A stretch of DNA of 64,000 nt from Yponomeuta sedellus (GCA_934045075.1 OW203736.1:20379805-20443804); one strand, 5' to 3'; numbered from the stretch's first letter, positions 20,314 to 30,299 are shown. The notes: generated by a model not told the origin, from the sequence alone. Program-made: numbers and translations.

Positions 20314-21281
20314 GCGGTATTAACGAAGCCATTGGGATTTTTTTGAATTTCGCACGGAAACTAATGTGACGTGTAATAATGCGTTTGATGTATTTTTTCG
20401 GCCAGCTGTTTTATGGTTCAGCGGTATTAACGTATGTATTATACTTTGTCAAAAAAGTATAGAATTTAAAGAGTATGGTTTCGCTCCGACTTTTTGTCTG
20501 TGTTACATAATTTTTTGCACTTAAAAGCATTAAAAAAATAAAAAAACCGGCCAAGTGCGAGTCAGACTCGCGCACCGAGGGTTCCGTACAAACCTGTATT
20601 ATAGACCTGAGTATTTGGTATGAATTTCAATTTAATACCTCTACGCGTTTATGAGGAAATGGGTAGTAAGTTTAAAATTATTAAAAAAAAATATATTATG
20701 TGATGTAACTAAAAATTTATGGTTTTCGTAATTTTTCCTTTATCTATGCTATAAGACGTTGCTTCGTACCAAATTTCAAGATTCTGAGTTCACGGGAAGC
20801 ACCCTGTAGGTTTTGATTCCCTTGCAAGTGTCGAAAATTTGCGGCATAAACGGCTGTATCTTTTGATTGCGTTGGCTTAGAAGTTTGATTTTTTCACAGC
20901 TTCAAGGGACAGTAGACTTAAGTAATTGATATAAATTTCAGCTTCATACCTTCACGCGTTCCTGAGAAAAAGGGTCTTGACAGACGGACGGACGGACGGA
21001 CAGACGGACAACAAAGTGATCCTATAAGGGTTCCGTTTTTTCCTTTTGAGGTACGGAACCCTAAAAATAGAGTCATTATATTAAAAGGATGAATTGTGCT
21101 TAATCAAAGGTAGTAAATGGTCTTAATTTTCGATAATACCAATAATAAAGTTACTCTTCCAGTTTCTCGAATTTTTTGACAAACTGTATCTATTTATTAA
21201 AGCGGTATTTAACGAAATCATTGGGAGTTTTTTAAATTTCGAACGGGGACTACTAATGTGACGTGTAATAATGCGTTTGAT
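20314..21281. repeat. Two direct copies of an about 78-bp segment
   Basis: 20314-20389 and 21202-21281 share GCGGTATT.AACGAA, CATTGGGA and AATGTGACGTGTAATAATGC in direct orientation. Repeat P lies between them. No coding content. Confidence 0.65.
20541..21067. mobile_element. Repeat P, full copy of about 525 bp
   Basis: It runs from ACCGGCCAAGTGCGAGTCAG to GTACGGAACCCTAAAA. Subterminal GGGTTCCGTAC and GTACGGAACCC are inverted repeats, and near one end lies a GGAC-rich run (ACAGACGGACGGACGGACGG). An almost identical copy in opposite orientation sits in LINE-D (29520-30038). It is familiar as a common lepidopteran interspersed repeat; its class is unsure. Confidence 0.8.
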
Positions 21282-21693
21282 TTTCTTATATTAAAAATAT
21301 ACATTATTTCGTACCTTCTTAATATAAAATTTTACATTTGCATTCATATTAAACGCCTTGAAACGTTTACCACTAGACAAATACACATGTGGTTACCTAC
21401 AGCCATTTAAAGTTTAAGTTAAGCATTTTTTGTATAGTTAATGTTATTATTTCAAATTCCCACTCGCCTTACCGCAGTTTCACATATATTTGTAAATCCG
21501 TTAGGATGTACAAAATTCTTGGTACAAAGTCTTTAGAAACTGTAACCACACAAACTGAAACACTTGAATAATACAGGATTTCCTAAAACCTGCGCTATTC
21601 CAGAAATAGTTACGTCTTTCGTTTTTAAAATTTTTTTGGTTTATAATTTGAAAGAAAAAAAGAAAGAAATAAATAGAATCCGCTTTGTTAAAC

Positions 21694-21771
21694 AGAATGA
21701 ATTTGCGCTATGGCGCTCATTAGGGGAGGGCTGTATCCAGCAGTGGACTAATATAGCCTGAAGAAGAAGAA
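21694..21771 (+). mobile_element. RTE/SINE-R 3' end in duplication unit 1
   Basis: The frame reads FALWRSLGEGCIQQWT before a stop, then CCTGAAGAAGAAGA. LWRSLGEA..QQWT is the usual C-terminal end of RTE-type LINE proteins. Confidence 0.7.
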
Positions 21772-22253
21772 AAGAGAAACAGAATGAATTTATAAAAAAT
21801 ATTGGTCAGGAATTGCGATATAGTAGAAGCGCAAATTCAATAAAAATTATCTAAAACTACGAATTATTTCGTACCTTCTTAATATAAAATTTTACATTTG
21901 CATTCATATTAAACGCCTTGAAACGTTTACTACTAGACAAATACACATGTGGTTACCTACAGCCATTTAAAGTTTAAGTTAAGCATTTTTTGTATAGTTA
22001 ATGTTATTATTTCAAATTCCCACTCGCCTTACCGCAGTTTCACATATATTTGTAAATCCGTTAGGATGTACAAAATTCTTGGTACAAAGTCTTTTGAAAC
22101 TGTAACCACACAAACTGAAACACTTGAATAATACAGGATTTCCTAAAACCTGCGCAATTCCAGAAATAGTTACGTCTTTCGTTTTTATAATTTTTTTGGT
22201 TTATAATTTGAAAGAAAAAAAGAAAGAAATAAATAGAATCCGCTTTGTTAAAC

Positions 22254-22331
22254 AGAATGAATTTGCGCTATGGCGCTCATTAGGGGAGGGCTGTATCCAG
22301 CAGTGGACTAATATAGCCTGAAGAAGAAGAG
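22254..22331 (+). mobile_element. RTE/SINE-R 3' end in duplication unit 2
   Basis: Same FALWRSLGEGCIQQWT codons and GAAGAAGAGAAG tail as in unit 1; it was carried along by the duplication and is not an independent insertion. Confidence 0.7.
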
Positions 22332-22431
22332 AAGAGAAACATAATGAATTCATAAAAAATATTGGTCAGGAATTGCGATATAGACAGAAGCGAAAATTCA
22401 GTAAAAATTATCTAAAACCCTTGTATGGAAA

Positions 22432-22643
22432 AAGATTATCGTCAGGCTAAACCAATCCACTGCTGGACAAAGCCCTCCCCTAAAGAGCGCCACGTTGTGC
22501 TATCATAGGGGGTTGTGTATCGCAGTTCGGTGGAATTGTACTGCAGGGGGCGCTCACCCCCCAGTTTGTGTCCCTTAGTCGCCTTTTACGACACCTGCGG
22601 GAAGAATTGGGTTGGTGCTATTCTCTAGGCCGACACCACACGA
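22432..22643 (-). mobile_element. SINE-R, GACGA-tail subfamily, internal deletion
   Basis: On plus it reads CCCTCCCCTAAAGAGCGCCA and CTATCATAGGGGGTTG, then jumps to GCAGTTCGGTGGAATTGTAC and ends at CCGACACCACAC. About 35 bp around the GGGCATGCGGG block are missing. Confidence 0.8.
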
Positions 22644-22899
22644 CAAAGGAAAAAGATAAAAAATCAGTCTAGTGTTTTAAGCAGTGTTTTTTTTCTCTTA
22701 TTAAATTTCTTCTGTAGTATTAATGACCCCTTAATATACTTTTTTTTTTAAATGCTTAGCCACAGTGGCGAATAGTCCCTTCACCATACCACATACCTAA
22801 ATGACTCGCTATGCCTGGGTCAATTATAACTGGAAAAGGATGATCGGGATCTGAAAGAAGTGGCGTACCTAAGGGAGGTCTACGCTCAGCAGTAAACTT

Positions 22900-23180
22900 A
22901 AGTTAAGCAACAGCAGGCGCGGTCAGGTGCAGGATGGGTGACCGTCCCGTGATTACCGCTAGTGGCATTTTTCCGAGCGCTTCCGTGCTTTACAAGGCAC
23001 GTCAAGCCGTTGGTGCCGGCTGTCATGTAATGGCAGTCGTTAAGCCATGTCAGAGGCCTGATGGGTGGCTTGATAACTTCTGACAGTAAGCCCGCCACTG
23101 TCTTACAATCCTCCACCAACCCGGACTTCGCCCCCGTGTTGGAGTATGGCCTAACCTTGCATGACATGCAAGGGTTGCTA
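22900..23180 (+). mobile_element. 5S-SINE, nearly complete
   Basis: TTAAGCAACAGCAGGCGCGG and GATGGGTGACCGTCCCGTG carry the 5S-like internal control region. The rest follows as far as GGTTGCTAAAGATAACGAA. The first 45 bases of the head and part of the tail are missing. Confidence 0.85.
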
Positions 23181-23584
23181 AAGATAACGAAACTAATTGA
23201 TCGGGCGCCATAAATCCCAAACCCAACGAAAGAGACAAAAATATTATGCCGCGACACGAACCCTCACAGAGCGTAACGGCGAAAAATTCTTGCCACAATT
23301 TTTCCCTCGGCTCTCAAAATATCCGCGCATGATACTCTTCAAACCCTTTGAAGTCAAAGCAAGATGATAAACAGCTCGTGATGCTTGAAAAATGACGACA
23401 AGCCAGTTTGCGTACGCCATGGGCTAAGGGCGGGAAATTCAAGCGGAGGGCACAGGGATAGATTTCTTCGCGAACCTTAATAGGGCAGGCTAAGGGCACC
23501 TTTTGCCAGAGCCTTTCAATTTAAAATGTGATTCTCTGAAAAGTGTACGTTGCCTTACCTCATATGTATTTAGATGTACACATT
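23181..23584. other. CpG-containing unique stretch
   Basis: No repeat match seen. It is richer in CG dinucleotides than its surroundings (ATTATGCCGCGACACG, AACGGCGAAAAATTC). Open frames are short. No function can be assigned. Confidence 0.35.
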
Positions 23585-23818
23585 ATTATACCATTTTTAT
23601 TTTTAATGCACTTACCCGTGCTAAGGACAATTTTAAAAACCTATTTAGAGGCTGAAAATTCCACCCATGCCGGGATTCGAACCCGCGACCTCTGGCTATC
23701 CGTACCAGCGCTCTATTCAACTGAGCTAATGGGCGACTCACCGGCATCAGTGAAATTTCGAACCTCTACACTATTCTCTGTATTACATACAGGCTCTAAA
23801 TAGGTTTTTAAAATGTAC
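23585..23818 (-). mobile_element. tRNA-foldback, single unit
   Basis: AATGCACTTACCCGTGCTAA, CTATTTAGAGGCTGAAAATT, CGGGATTCGAACCCGCGACC and TGAGCTAATGGGCGACTCAC, closing with CTCTAAATAGGTTTTTAAAA. Both ends are mirror images of about 20 bp. Confidence 0.75.
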
Positions 23819-23929
23819 ACATTAGTTTTAATTTACTTTTATGTTCCTTTCATATCTGGCAATAAACAAATTTTGTCTCTGTCTTTACAAAGATATATTC
23901 CTTCACAATCAACGTTAACCTAAGATTGT

Positions 23930-24085
23930 TAGAGCGATTCTAGCGGAGCGGTAGGACGCCGTCTGCTCAATCCGGAGGTCGCGGGTTCGTATCCCAGCAT
24001 GTACTAATAAGTTTTATTTCTAAGCTTTGTACATTTATGAAGTTGAAGTAGCGTTAATATACCGCGGCGAGTTGGCGTACAATAG
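23930..24085 (+). mobile_element. tSINE-B head variant
   Basis: A tRNA-like head (CTAGCGGAGCGGTAGGACGC, B box CGGGTTCGTATCCC) is followed by TTTCTAAGCTTTGTACATTT and ATGAAGTTGAAGTAGCG, which match the tSINE-B body at 55360-55400. Confidence 0.6.
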
Positions 24086-24338
24086 GCCTAAATGCAATGA
24101 GGCAAAATGCGAAAATGTCTGGTCTAACTAAATAGTTAAACTAACATAAATTTATTTTATAAGGATAGCTGGATATAACATCATCGCTATAACATTATGT
24201 ACGGTAAGTATATTAACCTTATAAATAATCGCAATACAATTAGAAATCCAAACAAAATCTAGAATGAGTGACAAAATGTTAAATGTCGATTAAATATGAT
24301 AAGACAGTAAATAGTGTAAAGATGTGTGCATCGTTACA

Positions 24339-24366
24339 ACACACACACGCACACACACACACAAAC
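24339..24366. repeat. (CA)n microsatellite
   Basis: An ACACAC run with a few CG interruptions sits directly at the 3' end of the LINE-M fragment that follows, in the place of its usual ATAC-type tail. Confidence 0.85.
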
Positions 24367-24560
24367 GCGCTTGTATTCCAGAGGCATAGGTTGACACAAG
24401 GGTTTCCCACTGGCTACAATCCTGGCCTACCGCCTTATACAAGTTCTTTAATAAACAGCTACTAGTATTTAATTGCTTCATCAACATTTCTTAGTCGCCA
24501 CGTCGAACACGCCGCGTACTTTTTATCTTACCCTTTAATAATACATCCGCTACTTAAATG
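24367..24560 (-). pseudogene. LINE-M 3' end, diverged
   Basis: On plus: TTGTATTCCAGAGGCATAGG, TTCCCACTGGCTACAATCCTG, CTTCATCAACATTTCTTAGTC and TACTTTTTATCTTACCC. This is the C-terminal coding part of LINE-M as at 48888-49060, with many changes. Confidence 0.65.
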
Positions 24561-24639
24561 CATACAGCATCCAGTGATTGCATGATCTGACTACGAATGA
24601 TTGTAATGTTTTTATTTATGTCGTTAATGAATCTAATTT

Positions 24640-24725
24640 CAAAAATCCATTTAGAGGCTAAAAATTCCAGCTATGCCGGGACTCAAACCTACATTTTCCT
24701 TAGCACGGGTTAGTGCTAATCTAAT
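24640..24725 (-). mobile_element. tRNA-foldback remnant
   Basis: CCATTTAGAGGCTAAAAATTCC and GCCGGGACTCAAACC run into CCTTAGCACGGGTTAGTGC; most of the unit is deleted. Confidence 0.6.
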
Positions 24726-24795
24726 TTCAGTTAAATAAATATCCAATTGTCAATTTCTATCTATTTATTTATCTATTGATATCGAAATGGGAGTA

Positions 24796-24890
24796 CCCAT
24801 TTCGATATCAACCCTTGTATGCCCCCACTGCTGGGGCACGGCCTCTTCCTGCATCACACGAAGGTTAGGCCAGACTCCACTACGGGGGAC
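24796..24890 (-). mobile_element. 5S-SINE tail fragment
   Basis: GATATCAACCCTTGTATGCC, CACTGCTGGGGCACGG and ACTCCACTACGGGGG. Confidence 0.7.
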
Positions 24891-24929
24891 ATTTTTCACA
24901 CAATTGTAATTTTACTCGACAGTAATTGT

Positions 24930-25330
24930 TGGGATTGGGATCTGGGATGGGATGAGGATCTGCGAAAAACTGCAGGCAGATGCTTGATCTGGCAAGGGCG
25001 CTATGGCGCTCATTAGGGGAGGGCTATGTCCAGCAGTGGACTTATACAGGGCGTCCCAAAGTTATGGTTACTTAAGAAGAGTTATTAGTTTTTGGCCTTT
25101 TATTTCGATTGGCATTATAAAAGTAAGGGTGTTTTTTTTTTACATTTAAGTCGGTTCGATTTCCAGGCTAGGCAAGTAATTTTTAGAAAATCTTTGAATG
25201 CAGAATTACTAACTTTTAAAAATAACATAAAGTCTTCTTTCAGCAAAATACTCTATCTACGATACTTAAGGTACTTTTCCTTCATGGCCCATAACTTTGG
25301 GACGCCCTGTATAGCCTGAAGAAGAAGAAG
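24930..25330 (+). pseudogene. RTE-type LINE 3' end, interrupted by a MITE
   Basis: The frame reads WDEDLRKTAGRCLIWQ, then in the neighbouring frame ALWRSLGEGYVQQWT, followed by TAGCCTGAAGAAGAAGAAG. The last part is cut off by an inserted element (25047-25309). The C-terminal pattern DDL.KTAGR.W...LW..LGEA..QQWT is that of RTE-type proteins. Confidence 0.75.
25047..25309. mobile_element. One-armed Tc1/mariner-type MITE in the RTE tail
   Basis: It starts CAGGGCGTCCCAAAGTTATGG and ends in the reverse complement, with TA on both sides (25045-25046, 25310-25311). Removing it gives GGACTTATATAGCCTGAAG, matching the uninterrupted tail near 9090. It keeps a single long arm of the element at 38479-39250 plus 21 bp of the other end. 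Confidence 0.9.
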
Positions 25331-25495
25331 TAATTGTTATAAATATCTTCATTAGTGTGGTAATTAAGCCCATATTCTCTATTAGAGAGAATGCTTGTGC
25401 CCAGCAATGAAACGACTGAAGGCTACAAAAAAAAATGCTTTTCGAGTGAATCTTGAAATTAAATATGATTGAAGTGAACCGTAACAACCTTACGG

Positions 25496-25572
25496 GAGAT
25501 CGGGTCTTGTAGTGCACCCTGGGGGGAGGCTTATGTCCAGTAGTGGACTGCAATAGGCTGAAATGATGATAA
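25496..25572 (+). mobile_element. RTE-type tail, GATGAT subfamily
   Basis: GGGGGGAGGCTTATGTCCAG, TAGTGGACTGCAATAGGCTG and AAATGATGATAAC are the common lepidopteran RTE 3' end. Confidence 0.6.
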
Positions 25573-25604
25573 CAACCTTATCTTTCCTAAAAAATAATTT
25601 CACA

Positions 25605-25692
25605 CAGGACCATCACAGTCCTGGTCCCAAACTAGGATACCCAGTACCATGGTAACCAGGCAAGTACATCCCAAGCCTGGAAATACACGCGG
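25605..25692 (-). mobile_element. tRNA-headed SINE 3' body
   Basis: CCTGGTCCCAAACTAGGATA, CATGGTAACCAGGCAAG and AAGCCTGGAAATACA match the 3' part of the SINE at 62163-62352; the head is absent. Confidence 0.6.
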
Positions 25693-25754
25693 ACTGAGCC
25701 CATTGGAGGTACAGTTCAGCTTAGTTACGATACGGTTGCAAAACTACGGTAACG

Positions 25755-25995
25755 ATGCAAAACTCTTTACACAATTTTTTTAATTTCTTTAATTCTGTCT
25801 GTCATTTTCGAAAATTTCAAATTACGTCACCAATTTTCGAGATTTCCCTCATTTTCAGCGTTACAACTTTACATCTAGACCTGACTATTTTTACGTGCTT
25901 ATTCCGTTTTTATCCAGTTTTCTGTTTGTATTATAAATAAAAGAAATAAAACAGTATAAATAAAGCACAAGGTTGAAGTCATTCCAGTTTTTTAA
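25755..25995 (+). repeat. Repeat W copy
   Basis: CTTTACACAATTTTTTTAAT, CCCTCATTTTCAGC, CTGACTATTTTTACG, CGTTTTTATCCAGTTTTCTG and AGCACAAGGTTGAAGTC align with the reverse complement of 61905-62160. The family is unknown. In both places a SINE body lies next to it. Confidence 0.6.
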
Positions 25996-26378
25996 TTTAC
26001 TAAAACATAGGTATACAACATTACACGGTTACGTCTTTACATCCACCTTTACATACGCAGTTAAGTAAACCTTTACATCCTCAGTTTACTGGCGACTATA
26101 TAAGCTAAGCTTATAGGCTGTGTACTGAGCTGATATGCAGTTCACAAAGAGAATCGTCAATGCGATTTTCAAAAGCTTCGCTTAGTTGGTCAATCGCCTG
26201 TGGAATATTTGTTTGGGATCCCCACGTAGTTCCATGAAATATGCAAAGAGGTGCAGAGGTCTGTTTAGTTTTATGTGTACTGCATACATGATTTGCATTA
26301 GATGTTGTATCTATGGGGTGGTAGGTTCTAGGGCCTTTTTCATAGCACTACAATTATTAATAGTTTACTATGATAATT

Positions 26379-26498
26379 GCTGTGTGGTGTCGGCCTAGAG
26401 AATAGCACCAACCCAAATTCTTCCCGCAGTGTCGTAAAAGGCGACTAAGGGACACAAACCGTGGGGTGGGCAGCAGCGCCCCCTGCAGCACAATTCCA
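26379..26498 (+). mobile_element. SINE-R 5' half, split by LINE-D
   Basis: GCTGTGTGGTGTCGGCCTAG to CTGCAGCACAATTCCA is the first half of SINE-R. The second half starts at 30149. ATTCCA is present on both sides of the inserted LINE (26493-26498 and 30149-30154). Confidence 0.9.
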
Positions 26499-26708
26499 GT
26501 TTTAAAAAAACCTAGTATAAGTAGGTTAAGCTTGACTGCTGATTTAAACTATCAGCGCAGACAACAGAAAAGCCCCCCTTAAAAAAACTTAGCTAATCAA
26601 AATTTACAGGGCGGTTTTTCTGGTAAATTACTAGAATTAGAGTTATTTTTAGAAAAACATAGAGTAGATGTACTCTGTGTCACTGAGCACTGGCTACTAG
26701 AGTCCCAA

Positions 26709-29441
26709 ATGATTTTTTCTGTAAATAATTATGAAATAGCCAGTTGCTTTAATAGAAAGTCTGCATTGCATGGTGGATCTTTAATAATAGTAAATAGTAG
26801 TTTGAAGTATAAAGAACGAAAAGATATTAGCAGACTTTCTGTTGAAAAAGTTGTAGAACTATCATGTGTTGAACTGGCTAAGCATATTGTAGTAAGCGTA
26901 TACAGGCCCCCCGCCAGTGACTACAGTTTATTTGAATCCGTACTAGAGGATGTTTTAAAGGTAGCTTCAAGTAGTAGCAAGAAAGTTATAGTATGTGGAG
27001 ATTTTAATATAGACTTGCTGGTAGACTCCGTTTTAAATAACAAATTAAAATTAATTTTCAAGTCTTTTAATTTAGTTAATATTTTCTTAGAGCCTTCTAG
27101 GATTACCGAAAACACAGCCACCTGTCTTGACAATGTATTCTGCGACTGTGAATTTTCGCATTGTTCTAGAGTAACTTGCTTAAAGTCAGACCACAATGGT
27201 CAAATTGTCCACTTTGAAGCAGATTTTAAAAAAAAGGAGCAAGATATAATTTATCGGCCCATTACAGCAAAAAAGATGGAATTATTTAGAAACTACATAC
27301 AAAGTAGCTTACCTACACAAAATTATAAGACCCTTAATGCAAATGCTCATTATGGAGATTTATTCAAAGTTGTTTCAGGTAGTTTTGAAAAAGTTTTTAA
27401 ATTAAAAAAGTTATCATCAAAAAGAAATAAAGTAGCATTTAGTGAATGGGCTACTGCCGGCATCCGAAAAAGTAGGGACACACTATATGCGCTATATGAG
27501 AAAAAAACATATACATATGACCCCAGTTTTATACAGTATGTTAAACTATATTCAAAATTATTTAAGGCCGTCTGCCACAAAGCAAAATGTGAGCATATAA
27601 AATCAAAAATCCTTCAATCGTCTAATAAATCCAGAACAATTTGGGCTATTATAAATAAGGAAACCGGTAAATCCAAATCAGGAGATCGCGAACTTTCACT
27701 TAAAATAGATGATAAATTAATAACCTCAAATGAAGACATTGCTACGGCTTTTGAACAGTTCTTTACAAATGTTCCAATTGTAACGACAGCTCCTTTAGAC
27801 TCTTCTCCAGCTCTTGCTGAAAGTATTTTGAAAGACAATGTCCCCCCATGCCATCACGATTTTTCGTTCGTCTATATTGAAGCCCATACCGTGATTAAAT
27901 CGTTTAAAAAGCTAAAGCTTAAAAAAACTGAGGACTTATGGGGTATGTCAGTAACAGTAGTTAGCTCAGTAATCGATACCCTAGCACCCCATTTAGCCAA
28001 AATCTTTAACAAATGTTTAGATGAGGGTATATTCCCTGATCTAATGAAATATAGTAGGCTCGTTCCTTTATTTAAAAGTAGTGATAAGCAAGATCCCACA
28101 AATTTCAGACCAGTCTCAGTTCTACCCGTTTTGAGTAAAATATTCGAGAAGATAGTTCTAGGTCAGCTGCTTACACATTTCAATGACTATCAACTTCTCC
28201 ATGGTCAGCAATTCGGCTTTACGCAAGGGCGCTCTACAACGGACGCCGGCGTCATGTTAGTTAAACATATATTTAGTGCATGGGAAGAGCGCAAGGATGC
28301 TATAGGCGTATTCTGTGACTTGTCGAAAGCATTTGATTGCGTTGACCATAAAACACTTCTTTTAAAATTAAAGCACTATGGTATAAACGGGAATAGCCTA
28401 AAACTTATAACATCATATTTAGAAGGGAGAGTTCAAATAGCTGATATAAATAGAACTAAATCTTCAGGGTCAGAGGTCAGGATAGGAGTGCCACAGAGAT
28501 CGATTTTGGGGCCGTTCCTCTTCCTCGTATATGTAAATGATTTGCCGTTCATGGTTCAAAATATGTCAGAGATAGTATTATTTGCAGATGACACGTCACT
28601 TATTTTTAAAATTAAGAGACAAGAAAATGACCTTGACAATACAAATAATGCTCTCTCTCGGGTACTAAATTGGTTTACTTCTAATAACTTATTGTTAAAT
28701 TCAAAAAAGACGAAATGTATAAAGTTCACTCTTCCAAATGTCAAAACGGTAGACAGCAATGTTTTACTGGGGAATGACAAATTAGACCTTGTGAATGAAA
28801 CTGTATTTCTAGGTATCACAATTGATGCAAAGTTTCAATGGGGTCCTCATATAGAAAAATTAGCAAATAGGCTTAGTTCAGCAGCATATGCAGTCAAAAG
28901 AATAAGGAAATCAAAAGAACTAACTGACGTCGCAACTGCTAGGCTTGTTTATTTTAGTTACTTCCATAGTCTTATGTCCTATGGCATACTACTGTGGGGA
29001 CGGGCAGCAGACATTGAGACCATCTTCGTCTTGCAGGAGAGAGCGATCAGATTCATTTATAGGCTGGGTAGTAGAGATTCGTTAAGAGATTTCTTTAAAG
29101 AAACTAACATCCTGACAGTTGCCAGTCAGTATATATATGAAAACATTATGTACGTTAGGAAAAATATCAGCAACTTTAAAACTTCAGGTAGCCAACACAA
29201 TGTAAATACTAGAAATGAACATAAACTTTTGTTCCCACTATTTAGGCTGGCAAATGTTAATACATCCTTCATGGGGCATTGTATACGCTTCTATAATAAA
29301 CTCCCTGAAGATGTATTAAGCTTGCCGGAATCGCGGTTCAAAAAATATGTTAAGCACACTTTGTGCCAAAAGGGCTACTATAACATAAAGGATTATTTAG
29401 ATGACAATGAGGTCTGGAATGAAAGCCAGTACAATGTATGA
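26709..29441 (+). CDS. LINE-D endonuclease-reverse transcriptase (ORF2)
   Basis: The protein would nick target DNA and copy its own RNA at the nick. Counting from the ATG (910 aa), the apurinic-type endonuclease shows YRPP, VCGDFNID (D at 98) and SDH (161-162). The RT shows a motif A aspartate at 537 (FCDLSKAFDCVDH) and the FADD box (625-628). The C-terminal domain ends DYLDDNEVWNESQYNV. The frame is open upstream to 26583, and those 42 codons encode the endonuclease start (LANQNLQGG, VDVLCVTEHWLLESQ), so the first ATG is probably not the true start. The usual GVPQG of RT motif B reads GVPQR (R at 597), which may disable it. An in-frame TAA at 26580-26582 precedes the frame. Confidence 0.85.
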   Translation: MIFSVNNYEIASCFNRKSALHGGSLIIVNSSLKYKERKDISRLSVEKVVELSCVELAKHIVVSVYRPPASDYSLFESVLEDVLKVASSSSKKVIVCGDFNIDLLVDSVLNNKLKLIFKSFNLVNIFLEPSRITENTATCLDNVFCDCEFSHCSRVTCLKSDHNGQIVHFEADFKKKEQDIIYRPITAKKMELFRNYIQSSLPTQNYKTLNANAHYGDLFKVVSGSFEKVFKLKKLSSKRNKVAFSEWATAGIRKSRDTLYALYEKKTYTYDPSFIQYVKLYSKLFKAVCHKAKCEHIKSKILQSSNKSRTIWAIINKETGKSKSGDRELSLKIDDKLITSNEDIATAFEQFFTNVPIVTTAPLDSSPALAESILKDNVPPCHHDFSFVYIEAHTVIKSFKKLKLKKTEDLWGMSVTVVSSVIDTLAPHLAKIFNKCLDEGIFPDLMKYSRLVPLFKSSDKQDPTNFRPVSVLPVLSKIFEKIVLGQLLTHFNDYQLLHGQQFGFTQGRSTTDAGVMLVKHIFSAWEERKDAIGVFCDLSKAFDCVDHKTLLLKLKHYGINGNSLKLITSYLEGRVQIADINRTKSSGSEVRIGVPQRSILGPFLFLVYVNDLPFMVQNMSEIVLFADDTSLIFKIKRQENDLDNTNNALSRVLNWFTSNNLLLNSKKTKCIKFTLPNVKTVDSNVLLGNDKLDLVNETVFLGITIDAKFQWGPHIEKLANRLSSAAYAVKRIRKSKELTDVATARLVYFSYFHSLMSYGILLWGRAADIETIFVLQERAIRFIYRLGSRDSLRDFFKETNILTVASQYIYENIMYVRKNISNFKTSGSQHNVNTRNEHKLLFPLFRLANVNTSFMGHCIRFYNKLPEDVLSLPESRFKKYVKHTLCQKGYYNIKDYLDDNEVWNESQYNV

Positions 29442-29519
29442 GTTCTATGTTTATAATGTAAACTATGTTAATTAAGGACTTTTGAAAAGACTAAGTTAGG
29501 AGTTTTTTTGTCCATTTTT

Positions 29520-30038
29520 AGGGTTCCGTACCTCAAAAGGAAAAAACGGAACCCTTATAGGATCACTTTGTTGTCCGTCTGTCCGTCCGTCCGTCTGTCA
29601 AGACCCTTTTTCTCAGGAACGCGTGGAGGTATGAAGCTGAAATTTATATCAATTACTCAGATCTACTGTCCCTTGAAGCTGTGAAAAAATCAAACTTCTA
29701 AGCCAACGCAATCAAAAGATACAGCCGTTTATGCCGCAAATTTTCGACACTTGCAAGGGAATCAAAACCTACAGGGTGCTTCCCGTGAACTCAGAATCTT
29801 GAAATTTGGCACGAAGCAACGTCTTATAGCATAGATAAAGGAAAAATTACGAAAACCATAAATTTTTAGTTACATCACATAATATATTTTTTTTAAATAA
29901 TTTTAAACTTACTACCCATTTCCTCATAAACGCGTAGAGGTATTAAATTGAAATTCATACCAAATACTCAGGTATATAATACAGGTTTATACGAAACCCT
30001 CGGTGCGCGAGTCTGACTCGCACTTGGCCGGTTTTTTT
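29520..30038. mobile_element. Repeat P inserted in the LINE-D 3' UTR
   Basis: It starts AGGGTTCCGTACCTCAAAAG and ends GACTCGCACTTGGCCGG plus T-run, opposite in orientation to the 20541 copy and nearly identical to it. It separates GTCCATTTTT from CTCCTAAATGATCTAGATT, which lie close together in LINE-D copies at 1065 and 10431. Confidence 0.85.
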
Positions 30039-30148
30039 CTCCTAAATGATCTAGATTTTGAAATGGACACCTAGTTTGAATTGTAACGTTCATTAAGCCG
30101 CAGTTTCTGTGCTACTTTGAATAAAACCATTTCATTTCATTTCATTTC

Positions 30149-30299
30149 ATTCCACCGAACTGCGATCCCCAACCCGCATGCCCAGCGTGGGGGTTGTGGG
30201 CATTACCCCCCAATGATGGCACAACCTTGCGCTATGGCGCTCATTAGGGGAGGGCTATTTCCAGCAGTGGACTAATATAGCCTGAAGAAAAAGATAATT
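30149..30299 (+). mobile_element. SINE-R 3' half
   Basis: ATTCCACCGAACTGCGATCC to CCTGAAGAAAAAGA continues the SINE broken at 26498. Confidence 0.9.

Larger units (their letters stand above)
21303..22418. repeat. 560-bp tandem duplication
   Basis: Unit 1 (21303-21862) and unit 2 (21863-22418) match base for base except for around a dozen changes. Each begins ATTATTTCGTACCTTCTTAA and ends AAAATTATCTAAAAC. Each contains one RTE tail. The paired small frames are not genes. Confidence 0.9.
26499..30148 (+). mobile_element. LINE-D, long copy (non-LTR retrotransposon)
   Basis: An about 3.1-kb LINE, plus 519 bp of inserted repeat P, lies inside SINE-R with a 6-bp duplication. It has some 84 bp of leader, one large frame for endonuclease and reverse transcriptase, a 3' UTR with GCCGCAGTTTCTGTGCTAC and AATAAAACC, and a tail of four ATTTC units. 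The missing ORF1 shows it is 5'-truncated. Other copies are at 1065 (minus), 10431 and 14666. By its EN and RT motifs it belongs to the CR1/L2/Jockey group; the exact clade is unsure. Confidence 0.85.

Noticed and set aside
22898..23298. Two overlapping minus frames of 82-119 codons
   Set aside because: Antisense reading of a 5S-SINE copy.
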